64,000 nucleotides of DNA, from NCBI GenBank assembly GCA_021399435.1, contig JAJTUP010000110.1:62001-126000 (forward strand), read 5' to 3'. Numbering within the stretch: the stretch's first letter is position 1; the number at the start of each line of letters is the position of its first letter. The DNA is from Diaporthe sp. PMI_573. Taxonomy: Eukaryota; Ascomycota; Sordariomycetes; Diaporthales; Diaporthaceae. Positions 1 to 8,333 of this stretch are shown here, one piece after another. The notes under the pieces were generated by a model. The model did not search any database. It saw nothing but the letters and a program-made list of their open reading frames with translations, and was not told the DNA's origin. The translations under genes and the position numbers were made by a program.

Positions 1-625
1 ATTCTATGTTCAACTTGCGTGGATGGCCCCTGGAGTACGTACGCTGGTTATGAAACGAGGTGCCAAGTCCGTCAATTGAAACATCTATGGGTTCCGATTC
101 TGTCCAAAGGTTGAAATCAAATTCTGTCATCTCGCTGAAAAGAGCACTGTCTGCGTGGTCAATTTCGGCGGGAGTGGAATCCTCAGCCACGCCTGGTTTT
201 CCATCGGAAGACGCAGTCGACGGCTGGTTGGAGGCCGTCCGTCCCACTGCATGGGCCCGGGCATCAGCGGAACGATTTTTGGTGTTAATAGGCTGGTACA
301 CGCAATCGATGGCCTTCGATAGGCATCGACGACAACCCTTTTCCTCTCCCGAGCATCTAAGCTACCAGGAGGTAAGCGGACTCGTATCAGCTTTGAGCAT
401 TGAACTTGTTGGCAACGTGTTTGTACTCAGGCTTATGACTCGCCCCAAAGAACATGAGTCACTGCAGGATGATCGTGAAATGGTCCCAGTCCATACCTTC
501 TTGACCCGACAGTTTGTGCACGCGTTTTGTACGAGTGGGGCTCTTCGTCTCTGCACTATCTGGTTCCTGACCTTTAAAGTCTCGAGTCCTGTTGCGCAGT
601 CGCTCACTTTTAAGGTGGTGAACAT
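1..625 (-). CDS. Zn2Cys6 fungal transcription factor, N-terminal part (runs off left edge)
   Basis: Sequence-specific nuclear regulator of the fungal Zn2Cys6 class. Exon 1 reads from an ATG at 625 to 497 and ends CTNCRVKK. A GTATGG...GGTAG intron (496-362, 135 bp) follows, and exon 2 resumes at 361 with LRCSGEEKGCRRC and then LSKAIDCVYQP. Spliced, the cysteines are spaced C-x2-C-x6-C-x6-C-x2-C-x6-C, which is the binuclear zinc cluster, preceded by the basic stretch RRRAPLVQNA. After it comes a Ser/Thr-rich, then acidic linker that stays open to base 1. A GTACGT near base 38 could be a second donor. The start is uncertain because the frame is open upstream to 970. Target genes and the C-terminal regulatory domain lie outside the window. 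Confidence 0.8.
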
Positions 626-2643
626 GTTCAATATCGGATCTGTTCTGATCTGAAGAGAAAAAGCTGCGGAGCATCCGTTTTCGAAGTCAGATATGGATTG
701 TTGTGTCCAGCCGGGCTTGACTGTAAAGTAATGGCCAGAAGACGATTTCGAGTGTTGTATAGGAATTCGATATTCCAATTCCTGAGCTTGAGTGTATAGC
801 ACCCCCAGCCTTTGTAGGGGAGCTGACTCGTGTCCATGTTCATATGAATTGAAGTCCGTGGGGTGTAGTTCTACTGACTCACTCTCGTCTTCATCAACAT
901 GGGGGATATATGCACAGCAGCGTGTCATGAAGAACTCCCGGCGCGATTGTTGCAGCCCGTAGCCCTGCAAATACCCGCTTTGATATCCACAATACCAGCA
1001 TACCTACAGCACCCCGGACATGGGCTTGATGCATTAAGTCGTTGGCCGGCCCTCGTTTGCCCGCTCTGCCCCTGGTGCCAGCAGTGGGTGGAACCTCACG
1101 CACTAGCACTATTTCTTGGCGCTTCCGGGGATATTTGGACTTTCAATAAAGCCTTTCTCCCTTTAGAGGTTGGAAGCCCCTTCCACGCGATAGTTGGGCA
1201 TCAACGGCAAGAGGTAGGTAGAACATATGAGGTTGCAACGACCAACTTAGTTTACAAATCGCTCCCTCTCTCTTCCACAAATCATTATCGATCAGTAGAC
1301 CACACCGCTCTTGCTATTATCTTTGGCTGTGGTTGTGTTACGTGATCAAAGACGAAAGTTTCGATACCAAAGCACGACAAGGACGTATTGCAACGGTCCG
1401 CGGGGTAAGACAATAGGAAGAAGTGCCCACGGTAAGAATTACATGTAGTTCATCATCATTGAATGCCGACAGTACCCCAGTGAAGGGCTAGCAATATTAG
1501 AGATAAGCTTTCGTCAAACCCCGGGCTCGGTGCTTAGAGCAGTATCCTGAAAGCTACCCAGGTGGCTACCTACCTAATACATTGAACATGCTCGGAGCAT
1601 TACATAGTTTCCCCAAAACACGCCAAGTATCGGAGACCATTTGGAGTAACCGAGAGCAAGATAATACCATGGAGTTGACGGAAGAAACTGTGCATCCGAC
1701 TATCGGATCTTTATCCGTTGCAAAGTTAAACTCTTCAGAAGATTAAGCTAGCTTTCCTGTAGACTCAAGGTTCTGTAAAAGTCATTCTACTGTACAAGAA
1801 GTAAAAAGGTGTTGCAAGACTTAGCTTTCCTTATCGGGCAGGCAAATTGAGAACGCACCACGACACAAACGTCACGCAGGGTGAACCGTTCATCTAGCAC
1901 GAGGCTGATATTGTTCTATTCCTGCCGCTACCTGCACTTACGACGATCAAGATCTGCCCCGCTCTTAACGCCGAGGCCGGCATGCCCAGTCCTCCGAACT
2001 TTGAACCGAGGTCTCTGCACAGCTACTTGGCCATGTCAACAAAGACGCGAGGGCGACTTGAATCGAGTGAGGGGTCTTGGCTCTACTCGTGTGACGAGCC
2101 CGAGCGGGGAAAATTAAGCGAAATGTGGGGCTTTTCTGTCAAGACGTCGAAGAAATAGGGTGCAGTCCAATGGGGATGTCTGACGGTCGTCGCGCTACCA
2201 TTTTATTTCCCGAGGACGTGACTCATTGCCCCCACCTTTCCGTGCACGATCCCACTCTCAAAAGGGGCGAGGGCTTATTAAGTCATTCGCATCTACACAT
2301 TTTTCGTCATCGCCACAACACATCTCCCCGCACCACAGTTTTCTTTATATACAAATTTCCCATTTCCTTTTCCCGATGATGGGGAACTTACATTCTGACT
2401 TGCTTTAAGCGGATATGGCTCGAGTACAAAAGACTATCCGCCGCAGCCAGAACAGAACATATCGAAGGGTAGGGCAATGAGTCCTACAGGAAATGCCCTA
2501 CCGTATTAATTGAGAAAATTCAATTTTACGCTAGCAGGCCTCCCCAGCCTTTCTAACGATAACAGGCCTAACGCGCTGCCAAAACCAGTTTAACGCCTCG
2601 CCAAGGCCGCATAACCCAATTCCCAGGTATTTCCGAGCCCCTA
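626..2643. other. No supported gene
   Basis: This stretch holds the presumed 5' region of the minus-strand Zn2Cys6 gene and unassigned sequence. Open frames of 148 codons (899-1345 +) and 84 codons (2125-2379 +) show no family motif, no convincing intron and no repeats, so I do not call them genes. Confidence 0.5.
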
Positions 2644-3216
2644 TTGCATTCTCCTGGCCAGAACCGACTTTTGAAGCTATTCCCACTGCTGCGTGACAAC
2701 GATATCGACGATTCTGACAATTCTGAAACAGGTGCGCGCAGCATGCCTCCTCTGACTGAGCTTTCAACCAACGCGGTACGGCCTATACAGCCTAAAAGGC
2801 CTGGGAGGAAGCCATTCCCTTTAGAAAAGCGAAAACCGCCTTCTTTCAAGCCAATCCAGCGAATCGAGCGTTCTTATTCGCATAAGAAGCGTATTGAAGT
2901 ACTCCTCTTCCTTCAGCATCACCGGGTACGCATTGACGACAGCTGGAATCCTCATACCCGACAGAGGGAAGGCTTCGAGGCTCCTGTTGATGGGTATCGG
3001 CAACCAACGTACGAGGAGGCCCACGTCTTCTTCAAGATTCCTCTGGATACTATACGAAACTGGTGGAGGAATCGGATCAAGATCATGGCTAATGAGGCAT
3101 TGGATAAGCCTTATAGTCCTCTCTGGCCAGATCTGGAGGAACGCCTGTATGTGTCAGATTATCACCCTTTTAGGTATGTGGGACGTGTAATTATGGTCCA
3201 ATTGATGGGGTGGTAA
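2644..3216 (+). CDS. Fungal HTH-like protein, truncated 3'
   Basis: A 190-codon frame with a basic Pro/Arg-rich N-terminus (KRPGRKPFPLEKRKPP), then RSYSHKKRIEVLLFLQHHR, and a helix-turn-helix-like segment (YEEAHVFFKIPLDTIRNWW, about residues 123-142) followed by LWPDLEERLY. The order 'short helix, IPxxTIRxWW, WPxLEExLY' is what CENP-B/pogo-type DNA-binding regions look like, so I infer a DNA-binding protein, probably from or derived from a transposon. It is not a named family that I can confirm. The codons after HPFR coincide with a GTATGT donor (3174-3179), so the last residues are probably intron, and the next exon is missing: a copia LTR starts at about 3218. An initiator near the MPPL methionine (about 2743) is also possible. 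Confidence 0.45.
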   Translation: MHSPGQNRLLKLFPLLRDNDIDDSDNSETGARSMPPLTELSTNAVRPIQPKRPGRKPFPLEKRKPPSFKPIQRIERSYSHKKRIEVLLFLQHHRVRIDDSWNPHTRQREGFEAPVDGYRQPTYEEAHVFFKIPLDTIRNWWRNRIKIMANEALDKPYSPLWPDLEERLYVSDYHPFRYVGRVIMVQLMGW

Positions 3217-3217
3217 C

Positions 3218-3347
3218 TGTGTGTATTGTGATGATGTCTTGTCTTGGTTCTCTAGTGCGACCCCACCCGTAAGGGGGCTGGTTTTGTCATGATTCAACCA
3301 TTGATGCCTCAGGCACCTAACCCAAAGCACCCGTCACATCTGACACA
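3218..3347 (-). repeat. Probable 3' LTR of the copia element
   Basis: About 128 bp bounded by TGTGT on one side and ACACA on the other (TG...CA ends, inverted), and directly preceded, in minus-strand sense, by the purine-rich run CTGAGGGGG. This fits a short copia 3' LTR. The left limit is 3218 or 3220 because of a TG dinucleotide repeat. No second copy was found, so the call rests on structure, not on alignment. Confidence 0.5.
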
Positions 3348-3360
3348 CCCCCTCAGACTG
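3348..3360 (-). other. Polypurine tract (PPT) of the copia element
   Basis: Minus-strand CAGTCTGAGGGGG immediately before the LTR TG. A near copy, CAGTCTGAGGGG, lies at about 3527-3540 closer to the pol stop and is an alternative priming site. Confidence 0.45.
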
Positions 3361-3560
3361 TTGGCCTTCAAGCAGGCCTGTCACTGCATATACATCAGAT
3401 TGGACCAGTCAGTAGAGTGAAATTGTGGGGCTTCGGGTGATTATGGAAGAACCGTACGAAACGAAAATAGCTTAGCGCAAAGGCCCTCTGGGGTGTGTCC
3501 CCCCGGGCGAAATAAAATCCATCCAACCCCTCAGACTGGCAGGCACTGGGAGTCTGCGTT

Positions 3561-6500
3561 TTACTCCCCTTCAACTGCTTTCAGTCTGTTATTTATGGGG
3601 TCTTCCCGTAGCGTTGTCTCTCCATGTCTTGTTTTCACATCTTTTAGGCCCAACTGGTGGAGGAATCCTTTCCACTTTCCAGCCGGTAATGCCTTTGTCA
3701 ACCCATCTGCCATCATTTCTGCTGAAGGTGTGTATTCCACCTGGATTGTTCCTCGTTGAGTTTCCTGCCGTAGCCAGTGATTGTGTATATCCACATGTCG
3801 TAATTTGGTCTTGAGTGTTGTGACTTCTGAGTTGACCAGTTTGATTGTTTGTGTGTTGTCACATTCGATCTTGATTCGCTTGTTGTCCAGGTCCACTGAA
3901 AGTTCTGTGAGGAGCCGGCTCACAAATAGTGTTTCTTTTGCTCCTTGAGCAAGAGCTAGAAGCTCTGCCTCCGTTGTTGATGTAGTGACCGTGTCTTGCT
4001 TGTTTGCTCTCCATCCAATCAGGCCTCCAAACAGTTTCATTGCGAATGCCTGGGAACTTTTCCGATCGAGTGTGTTGTCTGCGAATGAAGCATCGCTTGC
4101 GACAACCAACTCTTCGGTGTCCTTGAAGCAAAGAGCAAGGTCTTTGGTGCGTTCGAGGTACAGCAGCACGCGGTCGGCAGCATCTTGGTGTTTTCGACTC
4201 GGATTTGTCAGGAATCTTGCAAGCCTTGACGTGGCAAATGCAATATCTGGTCGTGTGGAAATGGCGGCGAATAGGAGCGACCCGATCTTTCGTTGGTAGG
4301 TCTGGACTTCAGCTTCTGTGGCGGCGTCGATTCGAGGCATCAGCTCTTCGGCTGCCATGGGGACTGTGTGGGAGAGATTTTTCTTGTTAGCCAGTTTGGC
4401 AATCTTCTCAATGTATGCGGTCTGAGCCAGCCAGATCCGTCTGTTTGGACGATCTCTGAGGATCTCCATGCCCAGGAACCATTGAATCCGGTCCCCTCCA
4501 CTGATTTTATACTTCTCTTGGAGCTGATGGGCAAGTTCATCGACTTGATCTTGTCGGTTCTTTCTATACGCAACGATAATATCGTCTACGTAGAAGAAGA
4601 CCAGGATGCCGTTCTTGGTGTAGCAGCAGGGTTCATGTGGGACTTGTTTGTATCCACATTGGGCAAGTGTCTTTGTGAATTCCTTTTGCCAGAGCAGTGG
4701 TGAAATCCGCAGCCCATAGAGTGCTTTGTTCAGCATCAAGATTGTGCCCTTCTTCTCGTATCCTCGAGGCATTCTCATGAAGATATCTTGATTGATAGGA
4801 GCGTGCACGAACGCATTGACAACGTCGTATTGGATCAGCTCGAGATCAAATTTGTTGGCAATGGCGGTCAGTGTTCGGAATGACCGTCCCGCGAGAGTTG
4901 CTGCGTAGGTTTCTTGTGTTTGCCCTCGCGCTTGTTGATCTCCGCGGACCACGAGTCTTGCTTTGCATTTCTGAAGAACGCCATGCTTGTTGAATTTGTA
5001 GACATACACCCACATGCAGTCCAGGATTTGTTTTCCTGCTGCGCGGCGGTCCCTCTTGAGGATTTCGGTCCATGACTTCATTTCAATGTGACTCTGCAAA
5101 TGGTCAGCTTCTGCTTGTCTGAATATTGGTCCAAGTGGATGATTATCCAGGTCATTGTGCCATCTTGGCGGTTCGGGGAGGTTGTTTCTTTTCAACTTCA
5201 CCCCCTGACGCAAGCGTCTTTCAATTTGTGCCTTCGTCAGGTATTTTCCCTCTGACTTGGCCATCCGGGCAGATTTTGTGCCAGCGATGAATGCGGCCTG
5301 CCACGGGCTTGTCTTTTGATTTTCTTCAGTAGACGGCATTTCTTCGTCAGACTGGGTTTGAATTGTGTGTGCGAGCAGGGCTGACGGCGGCGATCGAGGA
5401 GGAGTAGGTAGCAGGGTGAATTTGGCTTCTGTGTAGGGGCCGTTTTCTCGGTCCGCCTCGGAGCGATCATCCTCTGCAGTCTCTACGTCTGCCTCCTGGA
5501 CGCTATCGGCATCAAGTCCCTCAAATTCGCGGTCGTGTTCGGAATCTTCTGCCGGGGAGCTTTCTTCAATCAGATCTTCTCCTTCCGGTTCCGATATTGT
5601 GTCATTGTCTGGGAGGGCGTATTTTCTTGTCCACTCCGCGAGACGATTGATGTCTGTGGTGAGAAGCTCATCTTTGAAGCCTTCCCAATTCCCATCAAAC
5701 ACTTCGTGCTCATTAAAGATCACGTCTCTTGTATTGACAATCTTTCCGGTAGAGGGAATCCATATCCGGTAGATGTTCGATGATCGGTATCCAACAAGGT
5801 AACCAATCCATGCACGTGGCTCGAGACGTTGACGTCTTCTTTTCTTGAGCTGTGCGTCTGAGGTCATCGCGTAGGCCTTGCAGCCAAAAACGCGAAGATG
5901 GGTTTGATCTGGTCTTGGATCTGGTCGTGGGATACCCAAGCGTTTGGCAATCGCTGAGTGAAATTGGTAGTAGGGTGTCTTCCAGTCCAGTCCGTAATTT
6001 GGTGTTCGGTTGTTGAGATAGACGGTTGTTCGTCCAATTTCGGGCCAAAGAGAGTGTGGGAGTTTTGAGCTTGTTCGCATTGCACGCATCTTCTCCTTGA
6101 TCACACCCCCTGAGCGCTCGGCTCCTCCGTTTTGTGCTTGTGTGTTGGGTGCTGAGGGCTCGATCTTGATATGTTTTGACTCGAGAAATTTTCTGACGGC
6201 TCGTCTGCGGCTAAACAGTTCTCCGTCACATTCGATGATCTTGACCTTGGTGTTGTATTGAATCTGCATCATCCCTAGAAAGGATTTCATGACGTTGAGC
6301 AGGGTTGTGCTGTCGCGGCTCTCTAAATAATAGTCCCAGATAAGTCCTGATACTCTGCAGGTGAGCAATAGTTGCGACGTATAGTTGTTGATCCCTGGTT
6401 CATAGTCGTGAAAGTCAAGTGCTATTCTTTCGCCTTCTCGTTCGAGGATCTCCCTCGGTGCTCGACGGATTTGCCTCGTGATCTTGGCTAAGGCACAAGC

Positions 6501-7115
6501 TTCACATTCGACTGTTGTTGGTCCCCGAATGCGCACCCCCTGAGATGAGGCAACTAGGTGCTCAAGCGCGCTCGGGCCTGGGTGACCAAGACGGCCGTGC
6601 CAGAGGATGGCTTCGCCTGTGAGTGGTCTCCTTTTGGTGTAGGTAGTGTGTTTCTTCCTCCATGTGCTGAAGGCGCTTTGCACTTCGTGTGGTTGGTAGT
6701 CGATGACGTATTGGCCGTGGATGTCCCTGAGTTTGCACAGAGTTGACCTGTCACGTCGTTTCAAAGTTGTTGGATCGTGTTCGTTGTCCCAAAAGATACC
6801 CTTCCTTCGAAGTTGCCTCAGAGAGACGAGTGTTGTCAGGAGTCGTGGGCAGAGGGCAACGTTTTCGAGGTGTAGGACGGTCGGTCCAGTGCGGACCGGC
6901 ATTGTGCCGTATGCGAGTACTGGTAGTTGTCTGTCTCCAGTCCACAGGTAGTCATCGTGTGTGGCTGGTTTCGTATCAAACAGTCTCTCGCTGTTGTTTG
7001 TGATCGAGATCGTACTCGCTGGGTCAAGTATCACCGAGTGTCGAAGAGGGTATTCTTCTGCGTTTATGGCAAAAGCTCCCCTAGCCTCTATACTCGTGAC
7101 ACAATATCCTGGGAG
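3561..7115 (-). CDS. Copia pol polyprotein (protease-like, integrase, RT, RNase H)
   Basis: Polyprotein that would copy the element's RNA and insert it into the genome. In order: a protease-like segment with ILDPAS where D-S/T-G is expected; a GAG-pre-integrase zinc site (WHGRLGHPG then CEACALAK); the integrase core with ALDF, IIECDGE and a downstream QNGGAERSG glutamate; a long acidic linker; RVT_2 with QYDVVNAFVHA, LYGLRISPLLW and the catalytic FFYVDD (about 4579-4596); and Ty1-type RNase H with VASDASFAD, STTEAELLAL and the ECDN motif. The frame is continuous with gag except for one TGA at 7116-7118. The first codon usable as an initiator after that stop is a GTG at 7034, so translation probably depends on gag. 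Integrase and RT look intact; the protease motif does not. Confidence 0.9.
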   Translation of the reverse strand, partial: LPGYCVTSIEARGAFAINAEEYPLRHSVILDPASTISITNNSERLFDTKPATHDDYLWTGDRQLPVLAYGTMPVRTGPTVLHLENVALCPRLLTTLVSLRQLRRKGIFWDNEHDPTTLKRRDRSTLCKLRDIHGQYVIDYQPHEVQSAFSTWRKKHTTYTKRRPLTGEAILWHGRLGHPGPSALEHLVASSQGVRIRGPTTVECEACALAKITRQIRRAPREILEREGERIALDFHDYEPGINNYTSQLLLTCRVSGLIWDYYLESRDSTTLLNVMKSFLGMMQIQYNTKVKIIECDGELFSRRRAVRKFLESKHIKIEPSAPNTQAQNGGAERSGGVIKEKMRAMRTSSKLPHSLWPEIGRTTVYLNNRTPNYGLDWKTPYYQFHSAIAKRLGIPRPDPRPDQTHLRVFGCKAYAMTSDAQLKKRRRQRLEPRAWIGYLVGYRSSNIYRIWIPSTGKIVNTRDVIFNEHEVFDGNWEGFKDELLTTDINRLAEWTRKYALPDNDTISEPEGEDLIEESSPAEDSEHDREFEGLDADSVQEADVETAEDDRSEADRENGPYTEAKFTLLPTPPRSPPSALLAHTIQTQSDEEMPSTEENQKTSPWQAAFIAGTKSARMAKSEGKYLTKAQIERRLRQGVKLKRNNLPEPPRWHNDLDNHPLGPIFRQAEADHLQSHIEMKSWTEILKRDRRAAGKQILDCMWVYVYKFNKHGVLQKCKARLVVRGDQQARGQTQETYAATLAGRSFRTLTAIANKFDLELIQYDVVNAFVHAPINQDIFMRMPRGYEKKGTILMLNKALYGLRISPLLWQKEFTKTLAQCGYKQVPHEPCCYTKNGILVFFYVDDIIVAYRKNRQDQVDELAHQLQEKYKISGGDRIQWFLGMEILRDRPNRRIWLAQTAYIEKIAKLANKKNLSHTVPMAAEELMPRIDAATEAEVQTYQRKIGSLLFAAISTRPDIAFATSRLARFLTNPSRKHQDAADRVLLYLERTKDLALCFKDTEELVVASDASFADNTLDRKSSQAFAMKLFGGLIGWRANKQDTVTTSTTEAELLALAQGAKETLFVSRLLTELSVDLDNKRIKIECDNTQTIKLVNSEVTTLKTKLRHVDIHNHWLRQETQRGTIQVEYTPSAEMMADGLTKALPAGKWKGFLHQLGLKDVKTRHGETTLREDPINNRLKAVEGE

Positions 7116-7955
7116 TCAATCTTCGACTTCCTCGACGACTTCTTCTTTCGTCGGTTTAGGTGTCCTTGACTTGGACTTTGATCTCGGACCCTTAAGGGCT
7201 CGGACCTGTGCTTGTAAATCAGCATTGTTTGCAAGGGCTTCCTGCACCTTTTCTTCAGTCACTCGACTCTTCCGGAAGCCACTCCAGGCTTTCTCCGGGA
7301 ACACGTAGTAACAGTTTGCAAGGGCGTGGGGCCGATCGCATGCCGCGCACATATCAGTCGAGCCTTCAGCTCTAGACCGGCTGCGCTTTTGGCCCGCGTT
7401 GCTTCCACGTGATTCTTTCAAGCCCTTTCTGCGTGGTTTCTTCTCATCAACAGATTGAGCGTCCTCATCACTGTCATGACCCTTCAGGCCATCATAGGTA
7501 GTTACCCATGCCCCTTTTGACGCTCTAGCAGTTTTGTTCTGCGAGCTTAAGGCTTGCAACTCCTTACGGATAAGGTTCCCAACGCTTCTGAAGGTAATGC
7601 TCCCATCTGCAATTTCCTGTTCTCGTGTCTGCCGAAATGTGGTTGCCCATATTGGCATAATGCCTTGTAAGGCTTGCAATAGGTCCGGGACCCATGCAAT
7701 GGTTTGTTTCGTTTCCGCAACCCCTTGTTGGGTAGCTTTCGCCATTGCGGTTTCCCATTTGTCAACCCACATCAAGGCATCCCTCGGATTCCTCGGCGGT
7801 TTCAGGGAGTTCTTGTAGGCAGTTCTTGTCTCTAGCAATTCATCTGCCCTCGACTGTCCGCATCTCTTCTGCAGGTTGTTATGCCATTTCCATAGCGGTT
7901 CTCCTGCATTACAGTCGTGAGGGGCTGAATTCGTTAAGTCCCTAATAGCCTCCAA
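7116..7955 (-). CDS. Copia gag (C-terminal part) ending in TGA before pol
   Basis: Structural nucleocapsid part of the retrotransposon. The visible 279 codons contain a helical capsid-type region, then a zinc-knuckle variant (CAACDRPHALANCYYVFPEKA, key spacing C-x2-C...H...C) and a basic KRSRSR/KSKSRTPKP tail. Family members are longer at the N-terminus; here similarity starts at about YLEAIRDL and the sequence upstream (7960 on) is unrelated, so gag is 5'-truncated and has no credible start codon. The frame ends in TGA (7116-7118) followed by C, and reopens for pol in the same frame. This is either programmed readthrough or a single inactivating change. Confidence 0.75.
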   Translation of the reverse strand: MEAIRDLTNSAPHDCNAGEPLWKWHNNLQKRCGQSRADELLETRTAYKNSLKPPRNPRDALMWVDKWETAMAKATQQGVAETKQTIAWVPDLLQALQGIMPIWATTFRQTREQEIADGSITFRSVGNLIRKELQALSSQNKTARASKGAWVTTYDGLKGHDSDEDAQSVDEKKPRRKGLKESRGSNAGQKRSRSRAEGSTDMCAACDRPHALANCYYVFPEKAWSGFRKSRVTEEKVQEALANNADLQAQVRALKGPRSKSKSRTPKPTKEEVVEEVED

Positions 7956-7975
7956 GTACGAACTGACGCGGTAAG

Positions 7976-8333
7976 TGAAACTAGTAATTGTTCGCGCAGT
8001 ATTGAAATAATGAAGACTCTGGACGCGTTTTTCGAATCGCCTTGCAGAAGTCTATTGAATAGTATAAATTTCGTACCATGAGTCCAAAACGTGGATAGTC
8101 GAGGTACTCGAAATACGGTTGTGCAACTAGACCATGTACGAATGATTAACTGCCGTCATGACGATGTGGGATTCCATGAGGAAATCTTAAGGGCACAAGT
8201 CGAGATCTAAATCATTCGAATGAGAAAACCCAGAATATTCGAATAGTACCTCATTTAAATTGCGTATTGTAAAATCGCACTCTCTGGAAGCTTGATGATG
8301 TTTTCGATATAGGGTAGAAGGATTACTGCGACG
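7976..8333. other. Unassigned AT-richer spacer
   Basis: About 360 bp between the broken 5' end of the copia element and the kinase locus. No LTR, coding motif or repeat recognised. Confidence 0.4.

Larger units (their letters stand above)
3218..7975 (-). mobile_element. Ty1/copia LTR retrotransposon, 5'-truncated
   Basis: On the minus strand the order is partial gag, protease-like, integrase, reverse transcriptase and RNase H, which defines Ty1/copia (integrase before RT). On the left are a polypurine tract and one LTR. No matching LTR is visible to the right of gag, and gag lacks its usual N-terminal region, so the element appears to have lost its 5' end near 7960-7975. The right limit is approximate. 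It lies directly beside the truncated HTH-like ORF, whose missing exon it may have displaced. Confidence 0.85.

Noticed and set aside
60..653. 197-codon plus-strand frame at the left edge
   Set aside because: It is antisense to the spliced Zn2Cys6 gene, which has a perfect six-cysteine pattern; the plus frame has no motif.
899..1345. 148-codon frame
   Set aside because: No family motif, no start context, no continuation; composition looks accidental.
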